Shown one piece after another: positions 1 through 8,790 of a stretch of 54,549 nucleotides of DNA (position 1 is its first letter; each line of letters opens with the position of its first letter). Under the pieces are notes generated by a model, which made no database searches, had not been told where the DNA came from, and saw only the letters and a list, made by a program, of their open reading frames with translations. The stretch is from Pleurocapsales cyanobacterium LEGE 10410 (GTDB lineage: Bacteria > Cyanobacteriota > Cyanobacteriia > Cyanobacteriales > Xenococcaceae). The position numbers and the translations under genes are program-made. Where the stretch lies: contig JADEXJ010000021.1 of the NCBI GenBank assembly GCA_015207195.1, positions 1-54,549 on the forward strand. The letters are read 5' to 3'.

Positions 1-26
1 GTTTAATTAATTCCCTCACACCCAAT

Positions 27-1112
27 TCAACCATCTCCCATATAGCCATAGGTTTGCCAGAGGAGATCGTAAGCCTCTGGGCGTTGTCCCTGTTTGAGAG
101 CCTGGAGAAAACGAGCGCAGGTCAACTTTGCTGTTTCTAATAAATCTTCGGGTTTGGTAGCTAACTTTCTTTGACAATAAGCATCGACAAATTCAGGCTC
201 CAGCTCGATTATTTTGCGCCAACAGTCTAAAGCTGAATCCAAATCGCCGATTTTTTGCAGCGCATCGGCATAATTACTATAAGCCAAAATATTGTCTGGC
301 TCTAGCTCAACAACGGTACGAAAACACGCGATCGCTTGAGGATAGTCGCCCTGCTGTTGCCATAGCTTACCTAAATTATGGTGGGCTAAAGCCATCTTCG
401 GCTCTAGGACAATCGCAGTTTCAAAACTTTTAAGGGCAAGTCCTGATTGACGATCAAACCAATAAACCTGACCCAAATTGTTATGTAAGGTTGCTAAGGT
501 AGGATCGAGAGCAAGTCCTCGCTTAAAAATTGAGATTGCCTGTTCGTATTCTTGTTTTCTGGCAAGGGTGCTGCCCAAATTACTATAGGCTCTAACCAAT
601 TTCGGTTGAATGGCGATCGCCTGTTGATAAGCTGCGATCGCTGCCTCTAGTTGTCCTGTTTGATCGTAAAGCACCCCCAAATTAAAGTAGGCTGCACCAT
701 AATCGGGTTTGATTTCAATAGCCTTATTGTAGGCAGCCATTGCTTTTTGCCACTTACCCAATTGATGCCATACTACCGCCAGGTTATATTGCAACTCTGG
801 CCAATCTGGTCGAAAGTTTAAAGCTTGTTCATAATGCCAAGCTGCCTGTTCTAGCTTTTTTTGTTTACTGTGTAATAAACCTAATTCAGCATACGCTTCT
901 GATTGGTCGGCTGAAGTACCCAGAACTTTTTGATAGGAACTAATCGCTTGAGAAAATTTCCCTTGTTGAGCATAGGCTTTGGCTAAATAAGGATAAAAAT
1001 AAAGCTCTTGAGGGTTTAGGGCGATCGCTTGTTGACAGATCTTGATAATCTGCTCCCATTCTCCTTCAGCAAAATGAGATTTGATATTTTTGATCGAAGA
1101 TTCGTCTTTCAT
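27..1112 (-). CDS. Tetratricopeptide repeat (TPR) protein
   Basis: A 361-residue protein made almost wholly of about nine consecutive 34-residue TPR units (roughly residues 5-310), with the usual pattern of an aromatic or Leu at position 4, Gly-Ala/Asn-Leu-Gly at 7-9 and Pro near position 32 (for example AAYFNLGVLYDQTGQLEAAI). The last 50 residues form a non-repeat helical tail. No signal peptide or membrane segment is visible, so it is probably a cytoplasmic scaffold. TPR arrays bind partner proteins and give no catalytic role. In other cyanobacteria similar arrays sit in front of glycosyltransferase or sulfotransferase domains, but here the frame stops 26 bases before the window edge, so no such domain is fused. 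The start is ATG. The specific partner is unknown. Confidence 0.9.
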   Translation of the reverse strand: MKDESSIKNIKSHFAEGEWEQIIKICQQAIALNPQELYFYPYLAKAYAQQGKFSQAISSYQKVLGTSADQSEAYAELGLLHSKQKKLEQAAWHYEQALNFRPDWPELQYNLAVVWHQLGKWQKAMAAYNKAIEIKPDYGAAYFNLGVLYDQTGQLEAAIAAYQQAIAIQPKLVRAYSNLGSTLARKQEYEQAISIFKRGLALDPTLATLHNNLGQVYWFDRQSGLALKSFETAIVLEPKMALAHHNLGKLWQQQGDYPQAIACFRTVVELEPDNILAYSNYADALQKIGDLDSALDCWRKIIELEPEFVDAYCQRKLATKPEDLLETAKLTCARFLQALKQGQRPEAYDLLWQTYGYMGDG

Positions 1113-1275
1113 TGACGGTAATAGGAATGACCCTAACTCAAACTACAAATAGAACTTAGACAGCCTACAAAAATAGATCTAATCAAACATCAATGGTACT
1201 TGTTAAAAGTTGTTCGTGTTTAATTAATATCCAGGTAATTATGATTTTAAGCTAAATACCCGAACATACTACAAA

Positions 1276-1300
1276 ACCCATAACTAACAAGGTTATGGGT
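1276..1300 (-). terminator. Intrinsic terminator of the RTX-type gene
   Basis: Read on the minus strand, ACCCATAAC pairs perfectly with GTTATGGGT across a 7-base loop and is followed by TTTTG. It lies about 50 bases after the stop of the minus-strand RTX gene, in the right place and orientation to end that transcript. The U-run is short. Confidence 0.6.
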
Positions 1301-1351
1301 CCATAGAGCGTTACTTTATTCTGGTAAATATAAAAGCGATCGATAGTCTAC

Positions 1352-1981
1352 TTAAAATAATTCCCAAGTATCAGTGTCGCCTTTTTTAGATTCGTCAATA
1401 TCTAAATCTGTACCAACATCAATTGCTGCTTCTCCCTTAATCGATATTATGCCAGTGTCTTGATTGTAATTGACACTGCCGTTGCTGACTCCAAAGATTG
1501 TAATCTTATCAACACCAGCTTCAAAATCTGAGATTTCATCAATTCCTCCTGATTCAAACTCGTCAGCAGTAAATTCAAAAACATCTTCACCAGCACCACC
1601 TCTTAAGGTGTCACCCATAGGATTACCGTTGGAATCCATTCCAGGTAAACCGCTTCTAATGATATCGTTTCCAGCACCACCCGATATGAAGTCGGCTCCG
1701 AGTCCACCTAAGATAGTATCTTCACCTTCACCACCAATTAAGATGTCGTCGCCATTGCCACCAGAAATCATATCATTGCCATCTCCTGTGAAAATGGTTG
1801 CGTCGCCTGCTCCGTCCATCACGGTATCTCCAAGCGCGCCACCAATAATAGTAATTGGTGAATCGCCTTTGACTTCAATAATATTTTCCTCGCCTTGTTG
1901 ACCAATAATTTCTAATTGGCTACCAACAATTGTCGTTTCAAAACCTAAGTCGGGATTTTCTATAGAAACGATACTTGACAT
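1352..1981 (-). CDS. RTX/hemolysin-type calcium-binding repeat protein
   Basis: A 209-residue, very acidic protein with glycine/aspartate-rich nonapeptide repeats of the GGxGxDxxx type in the middle (about residues 55-130; GGNGDDILIGGEGEDTILGG is typical). In this family such repeats fold into a calcium-binding parallel beta roll after export by a type I secretion system. There is no N-terminal signal peptide, which fits type I export through a C-terminal signal, but no transporter gene is nearby. No enzyme domain is fused, so it may be a surface or matrix protein. It is a single gene with its own terminator and a long AT-rich upstream region. Family call firm, function unknown. Confidence 0.85.
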   Translation of the reverse strand: MSSIVSIENPDLGFETTIVGSQLEIIGQQGEENIIEVKGDSPITIIGGALGDTVMDGAGDATIFTGDGNDMISGGNGDDILIGGEGEDTILGGLGADFISGGAGNDIIRSGLPGMDSNGNPMGDTLRGGAGEDVFEFTADEFESGGIDEISDFEAGVDKITIFGVSNGSVNYNQDTGIISIKGEAAIDVGTDLDIDESKKGDTDTWELF

Positions 1982-2833
1982 AATTGTTCCTCACTATTTA
2001 TGTAATGTTAATTCGACCTAAAATGCCGTTTTACTTTATTTGGTTATCTAACCAATTGAAACTATCATAATTTGTATTTTTTTAGTTTCTAGTAATAAAG
2101 AATACAAAAACTTTAAATAATTTTTTCATATTCCTATCTATCTATTTTGTTCATAGTTTCTTAAATGTCAACATTTCTACTTTATGTAAAAATAGCAGTT
2201 TTTCTAGTTGAAAATACTGAGATAATGCTTGAGACTCAGTATTCGAAGGCTATACGATAATATAAGTAATACTGTTACATATAAAAAAACGAATATGTTT
2301 TCTATATCTCAGCGAATTTTCCGTATTTTTGCAGAGAGCAATACTTTTTAAATAAACATTGCTTTTAAATATAAACTCTTAAACTAAAAACTGTTTTGTG
2401 TTGTTTTTTATATATTAAATACTACCTAAAAAAACACTTTATTTTATAGTTAATTGCGAAGAGTAATAAACTATAGTCTTAAAATAATATTGCCTGGTTT
2501 ATTTATTTTATAAAAGCTTTTCTAGGAGTATTTACTGAAGTAATGCCAAAAACATATTTAAATACTTAAACAGCTCAGTATAAACATTTAGTGGTTTATA
2601 CCGAACAAATTTGTTGCTCAGAATAATTCATTAACCAGCAGCAGAAAAAGAAGAAACAGACAAAGTAGGCGATCGCAAACTTTGCTCGCTTCTAATTTGT
2701 TCGTATGGTTTCTATTTAAAAAGACTATATGTGTAGCATCGAGCTTCCTGTATAGCGTCGCTGATTAAACCCAAATTTCTATTCTTCGATCAAACTCGAT
2801 CGAACTCTTGTAAAGTAACAGAGTCAAAAAATG
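1982..2833. other. AT-rich intergenic region with two hairpins, no gene seen
   Basis: No credible coding frame was found on either strand. It holds two perfect inverted repeats: AATACTGAG/CTCAGTATT at 2213-2243 (9 bp, 13-base loop) and GTATAAAC/GTTTATAC at 2578-2601 (8 bp, 8-base loop). The first lies about 230 bases upstream of the RTX start and could be part of that gene's leader or promoter. The rest is low-complexity AT-rich sequence. Confidence 0.6.
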
Positions 2834-2862
2834 TTGACAAACTTTAACAGCTTGATTATGAT
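2834..2862 (+). promoter_or_regulatory. Near-consensus sigma-70 promoter of a small RNA
   Basis: A perfect -35 box TTGACA (2834-2839) is followed after exactly 17 bases by TATGAT (2857-2862), one base from the -10 consensus. No plus-strand protein gene follows. What follows is a short stretch ending in an intrinsic terminator, so this most likely drives a small RNA. Confidence 0.75.
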
Positions 2863-2868
2863 TGCTGG

Positions 2869-2935
2869 CGTGTGAGGAGGGAACACAATTTAAGAGCCGA
2901 AATGCTTTTGTATTGAGGGATTCGGCTCTTTTTTA
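2869..2935 (+). ncRNA. Candidate small RNA of about 65 nt (Yfr1/Yfr2 size class)
   Basis: The interval starts 6-7 bases after a near-consensus -10 box and ends in a terminator, predicting a transcript of about 65 nt. Its 5' end can form a small hairpin (GUGU/ACAC) exposing a purine loop GAGGAGGGA. The 3' end is a 10-bp stem with a U-run. No open frame with a sensible ribosome-binding site is inside. The downstream neighbour is convergent (the sugar kinase stops at 2953), so this is not a gene leader. Size and two-hairpin layout recall the cyanobacterial Yfr1 and Yfr2/Cyano-1 RNAs, but membership cannot be shown by eye. Its 5' segment GUGUGAGGAGG complements 10 of the 11 bases of the published Yfr1 core. 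Confidence 0.6.
2892..2935 (+). terminator. Intrinsic terminator, plus strand
   Basis: AAGAGCCGAA (2892-2901) pairs perfectly with TTCGGCTCTT (2921-2930) across a 19-base loop, and the T-run continues after the stem. On the minus strand the same hairpin lacks a T-run, so it acts on a plus-strand transcript and not on the convergent sugar-kinase mRNA. Confidence 0.8.
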
Positions 2936-2952
2936 TTTCGATGGCTCAAGAA

Positions 2953-3948
2953 CTAGGCTGCTGTTTTGAGTAAGGCTTCAACTTCTGCGGGAGTAGGTTG
3001 AGCAGCGATCGCGCCAGATTTAGTTGTAGTCAAACCACCCACCGCACAAGCGTATCTCACAATCTCTTGGGCTATTTGGGGATCGGATAATTTTTTGATC
3101 CCGTGCTGGGTTAGTTGATGTATAAAGCCAGCCATAAAAGCATCTCCCGCACCAGTCGTATCTTGAACCGATACTTTTAGTGGGTTGACTTTACCCTCAC
3201 TATCGCTGAGACAGTAGCTTACCTGAGCATCTCCATTACTGACTAAAACCCCTTCTACTGAGCCAAGAAGATGAGAAATGGCTCCCGCATCCGCAGTATC
3301 GAACAACCATTGTGCTTCTTCTTGTGCCAACTTGAGAAAGTCTACATATTGCCAAAGCTGGTTAATTAAGGGGAGGGCTTCGTTTTCATCGAGCCAAAAC
3401 ATCGGTCGCCAATTAACATCTAAAACTATTTTTAAATGGTATTCAACTGCCAATTCTAAAGCGCGAAATACGGCTGCTTTGGCTTGGGGATAAGCTAATT
3501 CTAAAGTTCCTAAAACCAAATACTCTGCGTCTAAGAAGAGTTTTGTCGGCAGCCGAGCTGCCTGAAGATAAGCATCGGCAAATTGACCAGGCTGGCGATC
3601 GCCAAAACCAGCAAAAATGCGATCCCCGCTGGTGGTGCGGGTAACATATACTTCCCTAGTAGGAAATTTTTCACTGTATTGCACTCCAGAAAGATCTACG
3701 CCGATCGTCTTCAGCAGTTGAACTAGTTCTCGACCCTGTTTGTCTTTACCAACACAGCCAATAAAGGCTGAGGGAGTACCCAACTTTGCTAATGCACAGG
3801 CGACGTTAGCAGGTGCGCCACCAGGATAAGAAGTCCAAGACGTAACCTCTGAGACAGACTTGCCTAACTCGTTAGCAAGACAATCAAACAGTATTTCTCC
3901 CAGACAAATAACTTTAGCAGGACGACTGGCGATCGCTTTAGTATTCAA
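2953..3948 (-). CDS. PfkB-family carbohydrate kinase, probably fructokinase
   Basis: A ribokinase/PfkB-fold sugar kinase of 331 residues, the usual length. The N-terminal sugar-binding region carries YPGGAPANVACALAKLG, and the C-terminal PfkB signature DTTGAGDAFMAGF (about 263-275) holds the catalytic base Asp269 and the anion hole. The family transfers the ATP gamma-phosphate to a sugar, and the closest match by motif is ScrK-type fructokinase, which feeds fructose from sucrose breakdown into fructose-6-phosphate. Start is TTG, supported by GAGGGAG just upstream. It is transcribed alone and is convergent with the small RNA. A ribokinase or adenosine-kinase-like substrate cannot be excluded. 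Confidence 0.85.
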   Translation of the reverse strand: MNTKAIASRPAKVICLGEILFDCLANELGKSVSEVTSWTSYPGGAPANVACALAKLGTPSAFIGCVGKDKQGRELVQLLKTIGVDLSGVQYSEKFPTREVYVTRTTSGDRIFAGFGDRQPGQFADAYLQAARLPTKLFLDAEYLVLGTLELAYPQAKAAVFRALELAVEYHLKIVLDVNWRPMFWLDENEALPLINQLWQYVDFLKLAQEEAQWLFDTADAGAISHLLGSVEGVLVSNGDAQVSYCLSDSEGKVNPLKVSVQDTTGAGDAFMAGFIHQLTQHGIKKLSDPQIAQEIVRYACAVGGLTTTKSGAIAAQPTPAEVEALLKTAA

Positions 3949-4091
3949 CTTGCTCCCTCAATGCTTACCATATTTACTAATCTTCAGGGTATCTTTTGCC
4001 AAACACAAGAATATTTAAGAAGATTTATATTTCTTGCTTGCATTACTTCAAGTTACTTTAAGTTTGATAAAGCAACTTCTACTGACATTCT

Positions 4092-4541
4092 TTAAAGTTC
4101 ACCCCGAATTTCTTCAACTATTCCATCTCGGATGACAACCTCTACATTCAGCTTTTTGACTAGATTGTCTCCTTTTTCTAGACGAAAGAAGCTTTCCATC
4201 TGCGCCTGAACTACTTCTTGGTCAAGCTCTAGCAGCTGGATTTGCTGTAGCTGTTGCAGCAGCTGATTTTTCTTTTCCAACATTTCGGTTTTTTTCTGGT
4301 TGACCTGTCCCATAATGTTTTCTGTTTGTTTTTTCACCTGGACGCTGGCTGCTCCCCCAGCTTGTTTAGTGATTTCATCAATAGTTCTTTTGCCCTGCAT
4401 ATCAAGCTGCTGCATTTGCTTATCAAGTTGGGCAATTTGCTTTTGCAGTTGTTGAGTGACTTCCTCTTTCCATTGGGCTGTAACAATAGCCTTGACGGTT
4501 ACTGGGCGTTTTAAAAGCAAGCTGGCGTTAGTATAATCCAC
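4092..4541 (-). CDS. YlqD-family coiled-coil protein
   Basis: A 149-residue protein dominated by a glutamine- and lysine-rich coiled coil (about residues 25-125), flanked by a short N-terminal segment with LLLKRPVTVKAIVT and a C-terminal strand segment ending in VVIRDGIVEEIRGEL. This layout matches the YlqD family, found in Firmicutes and cyanobacteria and of unknown function. The start is GTG with AAGGAGT eight bases upstream. No signal peptide or membrane segment is seen. It has its own spacers on both sides, so it is probably monocistronic. Confidence 0.75.
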   Translation of the reverse strand: MDYTNASLLLKRPVTVKAIVTAQWKEEVTQQLQKQIAQLDKQMQQLDMQGKRTIDEITKQAGGAASVQVKKQTENIMGQVNQKKTEMLEKKNQLLQQLQQIQLLELDQEVVQAQMESFFRLEKGDNLVKKLNVEVVIRDGIVEEIRGEL

Positions 4542-4822
4542 GATCTAGACTCCTTGATTAATTCTTAATTCAGACAGCTTAAAGATTACAGGTTGTTTCC
4601 TAGTTTGACTAGATTATCCCCTGAATTTTTAATCTTTTTAGTTGTAACTTATAAAATATATTTTGAAGCAATCCGTAACTCGATCTGTTGATGATTTGTA
4701 GTCATCTCCAGTTCGGGTTGAAAACATGAACCGTAACCCGTCGCCCACTCTCCTGCCAAATCTCTGTCTTGAGATAAATACATCAACTAGTTTCCATAAG
4801 GCTCACCATAAACAGAAAAATA

Positions 4823-6745
4823 TTAGTCTGAGAACATTTCATCGATTAGATGTTGATATTTATCTCTAATGACAGGACGTTTGATTTTAAAAGTCTGGGT
4901 CATAGTGCCATTTTCCTGAGAAAAGGGTTCGGTAACAAACCGAAAAGTGCTAATGCGATCGTCAGCACGATAACCAGGTCGGTTTTGCACTTCTCGATTT
5001 AACTCGTTGCGATATAGATCGGCGATCGCCCGATCGTTAAGACCGCTGTGAGCGATTGATTCAGCAGAATTTGAACTAGGCAGCTTGAGGTCTAGCTTTT
5101 GTTCGGTAATCCACTGTTGCAGAGTTTCTAAGTTAGGCACGATTAACGCTCCTAAAGCCCGTTGATCTTGCCCAACCAACATTATTTGGTCGATATAAAC
5201 GCTGCGTGCGCAGGCATCTTCGATGGGTTGGGGTTCAATATTTTCACCATTGGTCAATACGATGGTATCCTTAGCTCGTCCAGTCAAAACTAAATCGTTA
5301 TAGGGAGTCAGCCAACCTAAATCTCCACTGTCAAACCAACCCTCTCCATCAATGGCTTTGGCTGTAGCTTCGGGATTTTGATAATAACCCTGCATTACCT
5401 GACTACCGCGAATCAGAACCAATCCCCGTTGTCCTTGAGGGAGTTCTTGGCGGGTTTGGGGATCGACAATTTTAATTTCGGTTTCTGGCAGAGGTTGCCC
5501 TGCCGAACCACGGACATTGTGTTCGGGAGTACGGGCGTTAGTAATTGGCGAGGTTTCGGTTAACCCATAGCCAACAAAAACATCAATGTTAACGGTTTGA
5601 TAAAAATCATCGAGATATTTTGCCAACGAACCACCACCGCTACATACAGCCTTGATGTTGCCTATCCCAGCGCGAATTTTGCGGTATACCAGCTTGTCTG
5701 CTAGGGCATGAACAGGATAGAGAGAGGTAGCCTTTAATTTAGCTAGCGATCGCTCTGTGGCAGAAGCCTCAAAATGTTCCAAACTAGTATCGTTGGCTAT
5801 TCTTTGCGCCATTATGTAGCGTTCTGACTGTTTGAGGAAAAATTTTACCAACTTCTGTTGCGATTCGGACTGTTCTGCCAACAGCTTTTGCACTCCATCA
5901 TAGAGTGATTCCCAAAGACGAGGCACGCCAACCATATAGGTAGGCTGAAATTCTTTTAAATCTTGTTTAAAGTAACGGATCGTTGTATAAACCTGGGTCG
6001 CCCCATGAGCTAAGAAAAAATACTCCGCAGCCCTTTCATAAGCGTGCCAGCTAGGAAGAATCGACAGAATTACATCTCCTGGTTGTGGTTGAAATACGGT
6101 TTTAACATAGTTTACCTGGTGTAAAAGATTGCCATGACTCAGCATTACTCCTTTTGGTTTGCCCGTTGTCCCAGAGGTATAAAGTAACGTCGCCAAAGTA
6201 GCTTTACTTTGCTGCACGGATTGCAGCTGATTTTTTGCTCCCAGTTCCATCAACTGCTGAAAGCTGATTGTTTTAATTGATGCTTCAGAGGGGTTCTCAT
6301 CACTTAACAGAACTATGAGGCTAATAGGGAGGTCAGTTAATTGAGAACTTAGCTTGGCTAAAGTCTTAGCATTCTCCACTACTAGAGCGGTACTGTCGCT
6401 ATTTTCCAGAATATAAGCTAATTCTTGCTGTTCTGCCCCAGAAGAACGCACTACATCTACTGCTCCTGCCATCATAATTCCCTGATCGGCAATAAACCAA
6501 CGGGGACTATTATCGGCAAATAAAGCAACTTTATCTTGAGGGTTAATTCCTAAAGCCTGTAATCCTGTAGCAAACTGTTGAATTTTATCTGATAAATCTC
6601 GATAGTTAATTGCCACCCCAGGTTTGGCGTGAGGGTCTTGCAAAGCTATGGTATTGCCAAACTTTTCGGCAGCTATCTGCCATATTTCGGGTAAAGATTT
6701 TAAATTGATATAATCAAAACTAATCGCATCTAATGCTCTATTCAT
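4823..6745 (-). CDS. AMP-dependent acyl-ACP/acyl-CoA synthetase
   Basis: A 640-residue member of the adenylate-forming family that activates long-chain fatty acids with ATP. Visible motifs are the P-loop YTSGTTGKPKGVMLSHGNL (about 189-207), the VGYGLTETSP adenine-binding motif, and GWFDSGDLGWL with the conserved Asp, followed by a C-terminal lid domain. Cyanobacteria usually have one such enzyme (Aas, as Synechocystis slr1609), which re-attaches free fatty acids to acyl carrier protein for recycling. The length and LACS-type layout fit this gene. Acyl-CoA versus acyl-ACP use cannot be told from sequence alone. Start ATG, single gene. Confidence 0.9.
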   Translation of the reverse strand: MNRALDAISFDYINLKSLPEIWQIAAEKFGNTIALQDPHAKPGVAINYRDLSDKIQQFATGLQALGINPQDKVALFADNSPRWFIADQGIMMAGAVDVVRSSGAEQQELAYILENSDSTALVVENAKTLAKLSSQLTDLPISLIVLLSDENPSEASIKTISFQQLMELGAKNQLQSVQQSKATLATLLYTSGTTGKPKGVMLSHGNLLHQVNYVKTVFQPQPGDVILSILPSWHAYERAAEYFFLAHGATQVYTTIRYFKQDLKEFQPTYMVGVPRLWESLYDGVQKLLAEQSESQQKLVKFFLKQSERYIMAQRIANDTSLEHFEASATERSLAKLKATSLYPVHALADKLVYRKIRAGIGNIKAVCSGGGSLAKYLDDFYQTVNIDVFVGYGLTETSPITNARTPEHNVRGSAGQPLPETEIKIVDPQTRQELPQGQRGLVLIRGSQVMQGYYQNPEATAKAIDGEGWFDSGDLGWLTPYNDLVLTGRAKDTIVLTNGENIEPQPIEDACARSVYIDQIMLVGQDQRALGALIVPNLETLQQWITEQKLDLKLPSSNSAESIAHSGLNDRAIADLYRNELNREVQNRPGYRADDRISTFRFVTEPFSQENGTMTQTFKIKRPVIRDKYQHLIDEMFSD

Positions 6746-6887
6746 AATTATTTATCTATTTTCCCCTAGAATAAATAAATGATAATTAGTTATATAACAA
6801 TAATTAGGGTTTAAGTAGACAATTTAATATTTGAACACGCGATCGCAGTACTCGATATTAAAAGCGATCGCTCGTTTGCTTCTTGCT

Positions 6888-7667
6888 TTAATTAACCGTA
6901 TAGGTAATCTCTTCTACTTGCCCTGGCGCGCCTAACACTTTTTGCTGTTCGTTATTAAAGCTAATTACCACTCCTCCAGCATTTCCCGCTCTAATGGTCA
7001 CCTGTTGTTTTCCAGTCCACTGACGCTGCGTACCTTGAGGAAGAATCCCCTCAAAAGCAGTTCTTCCGTCCACCATTACCTTGAGCCAGCATCTTTCTTG
7101 AAGATTTATCCCCACAGTTACCGCTTCGGAGTTGCTAGATTGTGAAACAAATTGTGGAGCAGCTTTGGGCTGAGTTATTTGGGGAGCAGGAACAGATTGC
7201 GCCACCTTGGAATCTATATCGGAGTTTTCTAGAGGAGCTTGATTAATAATAACGGGACGTTCTACTAGGGTAGAAATACCTTTAACCGAAATAATAACTA
7301 ATAAAATATAAAGTGCATATAAATGGCGCGATCGCAGTTGAAAATTGAACCAATATTTGCGCTTGTCGGGTCGAAAAATATTGGTAGATGTCTCAACATC
7401 GGACGCAGAATTAGCTTTAAACTCTATTTCTGCACCTATTTCGCGAGCATACTTTTGAATTAAAGCCTGAACGTAAAAAAGTTCGGGTAATTCTTCAAGA
7501 TCTCCCGCTTCAATCGCTTTCAATAGCCGTTTAGAGATCCGCGTATTGTCCGCAACCTGCTCCAAAGGGATATTTTTGGCTACACGAACACGCTGTAGAT
7601 TGGCACCCAGCTCTTTCAATTGTTGTTGGTCTGTAAATAAATTTAAATTATTGTTATTTTTGGTCAT
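6888..7667 (-). CDS. RodZ-like helix-turn-helix membrane protein (DUF4115)
   Basis: A 259-residue protein with an N-terminal Xre-type helix-turn-helix (about 16-75, GANLQRVRVAKNIPLEQVAD), a basic juxtamembrane stretch, one membrane helix (about 117-133), a low-complexity linker, and a C-terminal beta domain of the DUF4115 type (from about 180, containing CWLKVMVDGRTAFEG). This is the architecture of RodZ, which links the MreB cytoskeleton to the membrane and helps set cell shape. Its ATG overlaps the last 14 bases of the pseudouridine synthase gene upstream, so the two are translationally coupled. Confidence 0.8.
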   Translation of the reverse strand: MTKNNNNLNLFTDQQQLKELGANLQRVRVAKNIPLEQVADNTRISKRLLKAIEAGDLEELPELFYVQALIQKYAREIGAEIEFKANSASDVETSTNIFRPDKRKYWFNFQLRSRHLYALYILLVIISVKGISTLVERPVIINQAPLENSDIDSKVAQSVPAPQITQPKAAPQFVSQSSNSEAVTVGINLQERCWLKVMVDGRTAFEGILPQGTQRQWTGKQQVTIRAGNAGGVVISFNNEQQKVLGAPGQVEEITYTVN

Positions 7668-8439
7668 ACACTGCGCTCCTAGGCTGTGCAGATGTTATAG
7701 TAAAAGATTTTCTCAAAAAGTCGATCTCACTCTGTTTTAATCGTCTGTATTTACCCTGAGAAAGTTCCAAGTTATTACCTAAACTTAAAGTAATAGAACC
7801 AATTGCTATACGATGCAGCTTCTTCACCCGATAACCAAGCTGCTGTGCTACCCGACGTATTTGCCTGTTCCTCCCCTCTCTCAAGACTACTTCTATAGTT
7901 TTTTTTTCATTAGATGCAACTAATTTGATTTTGGCAGGCAAAGTTTTTTTTCCGTCCAATATTATACCCTTGCGCCACAAAGCTAAATCTCTGTGGGCTG
8001 GAAAACGATCCAACTCGACAATATAGGTTTTAGGTAAGTGATAGCGCGGGTGAGTCAAGCCAAGAGTCAAATCACCATCGTTAGTTAAGATTAAAGCACC
8101 ACTAGAGGGAAAATCTAATCTACCAACTGGATGAATTCCTGTGCCTTGTCTAAAATCAACAGGTAATAAATCGATTACCGTGGAACGATTCTGGAGATCG
8201 AAACAAGTAGATACGACTCCAGGTGGTTTGTTTAATAGCAAATATAGTAGTTTGGGACGATGCGCCACTTCCACGACTTTGCCATCTACCTGTAGGATAT
8301 TCGTAGTTATATTTACTTTATCACCTATCTTTGCTGTTCGTCCGTCGATCTTAACTCTTCCTGACACAATCATTTTTTCCGCTTTGCGTCGTGAAGCAAT
8401 TCCCCACTGAGACAAAATTTTTTGGACTCGTTCAGTCAT
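7654..8439 (-). CDS. rluB: 23S rRNA pseudouridine synthase, RsuA/RluB family
   Basis: A 261-residue enzyme converting uridine to pseudouridine in rRNA. It has an N-terminal S4 RNA-binding domain (residues 2-60, with RVQKILSQWGIASRRKAEKM), then the catalytic domain with LLNKPPGVVST and the active-site motif GRLDFPSSG, where Asp109 is the nucleophile, and REGRNRQIRRV near the C-terminus. The family covers RluB, RluE, RluF and RsuA. RluB (23S) is the usual cyanobacterial assignment but the target base is inferred. It heads a two-gene operon, overlapping the RodZ-like gene by 14 bases. Confidence 0.88.
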   Translation of the reverse strand: MTERVQKILSQWGIASRRKAEKMIVSGRVKIDGRTAKIGDKVNITTNILQVDGKVVEVAHRPKLLYLLLNKPPGVVSTCFDLQNRSTVIDLLPVDFRQGTGIHPVGRLDFPSSGALILTNDGDLTLGLTHPRYHLPKTYIVELDRFPAHRDLALWRKGIILDGKKTLPAKIKLVASNEKKTIEVVLREGRNRQIRRVAQQLGYRVKKLHRIAIGSITLSLGNNLELSQGKYRRLKQSEIDFLRKSFTITSAQPRSAVYDQK

Positions 8440-8750
8440 TCAAAATATTCCTAGCAGCATCAGATCTTATTTTACAAAAAAGGCAGTCATCTTTTAAAGC
8501 ATGTCAGCCTCTCCTAAAATACTGCCCAAAAAAAGCGATTTACCTATCAAATATTGGTCATCAAAATAGATGTATAGCGGTTTGCATTTCTATATAAGAC
8601 AACCAAAATGTTGAATTGCGCTATGTACCAATTAGTTATGCAAAAGGCTGTAAGCCCTGTGTAAATAATATTTGTTATGAAACAGCTTGAAAGCTGGAAG
8701 ACTGCCCAACTCCAGCAAACCAAATAAATTATGTTCCCAGTCTAACTTTG
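8440..8750. other. Intergenic region between divergent rluB and rpmB
   Basis: About 310 bases with no credible gene. A short plus-strand frame here has no ribosome-binding site and no recognisable sequence. A snippet ATAGCGGTTTGCATT near 8575 resembles a small motif often seen in cyanobacterial spacers. Promoters for both flanking genes must lie here. Confidence 0.5.
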
Positions 8751-8752
8751 GC

Positions 8753-8758
8753 TATAAT
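8753..8758 (+). promoter_or_regulatory. -10 box of the rpmB promoter
   Basis: A perfect TATAAT lies 33 bases before the rpmB start codon, giving a short leader that contains AGAGGT as a ribosome-binding site. The -35 region is poor (TATGTT at a 17-base spacing is the best candidate). Confidence 0.5.
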
Positions 8759-8790
8759 AATGGATCGTGGAATATATTCAGAGGTAAATC

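Noticed and set aside
5-20. A second TCACACC-type word next to the TPR gene stop
   Set aside because: Only seven or eight bases agree with the Yfr1-type motif, with no promoter or terminator around it.
1470-1901. A 143-codon plus-strand frame rich in Pro and Ser
   Set aside because: It is the antisense of the Gly/Asp-rich RTX repeats, which always give Pro/Ser-rich complements. It has no ribosome-binding site or family.
2869-2900. Yfr1 itself on the minus strand (CCTCCTCACAC is present there)
   Set aside because: The minus strand lacks a promoter and a T-run after the nearby hairpin. Promoter and terminator both point to the plus strand, and the usual Yfr1 neighbours are absent.
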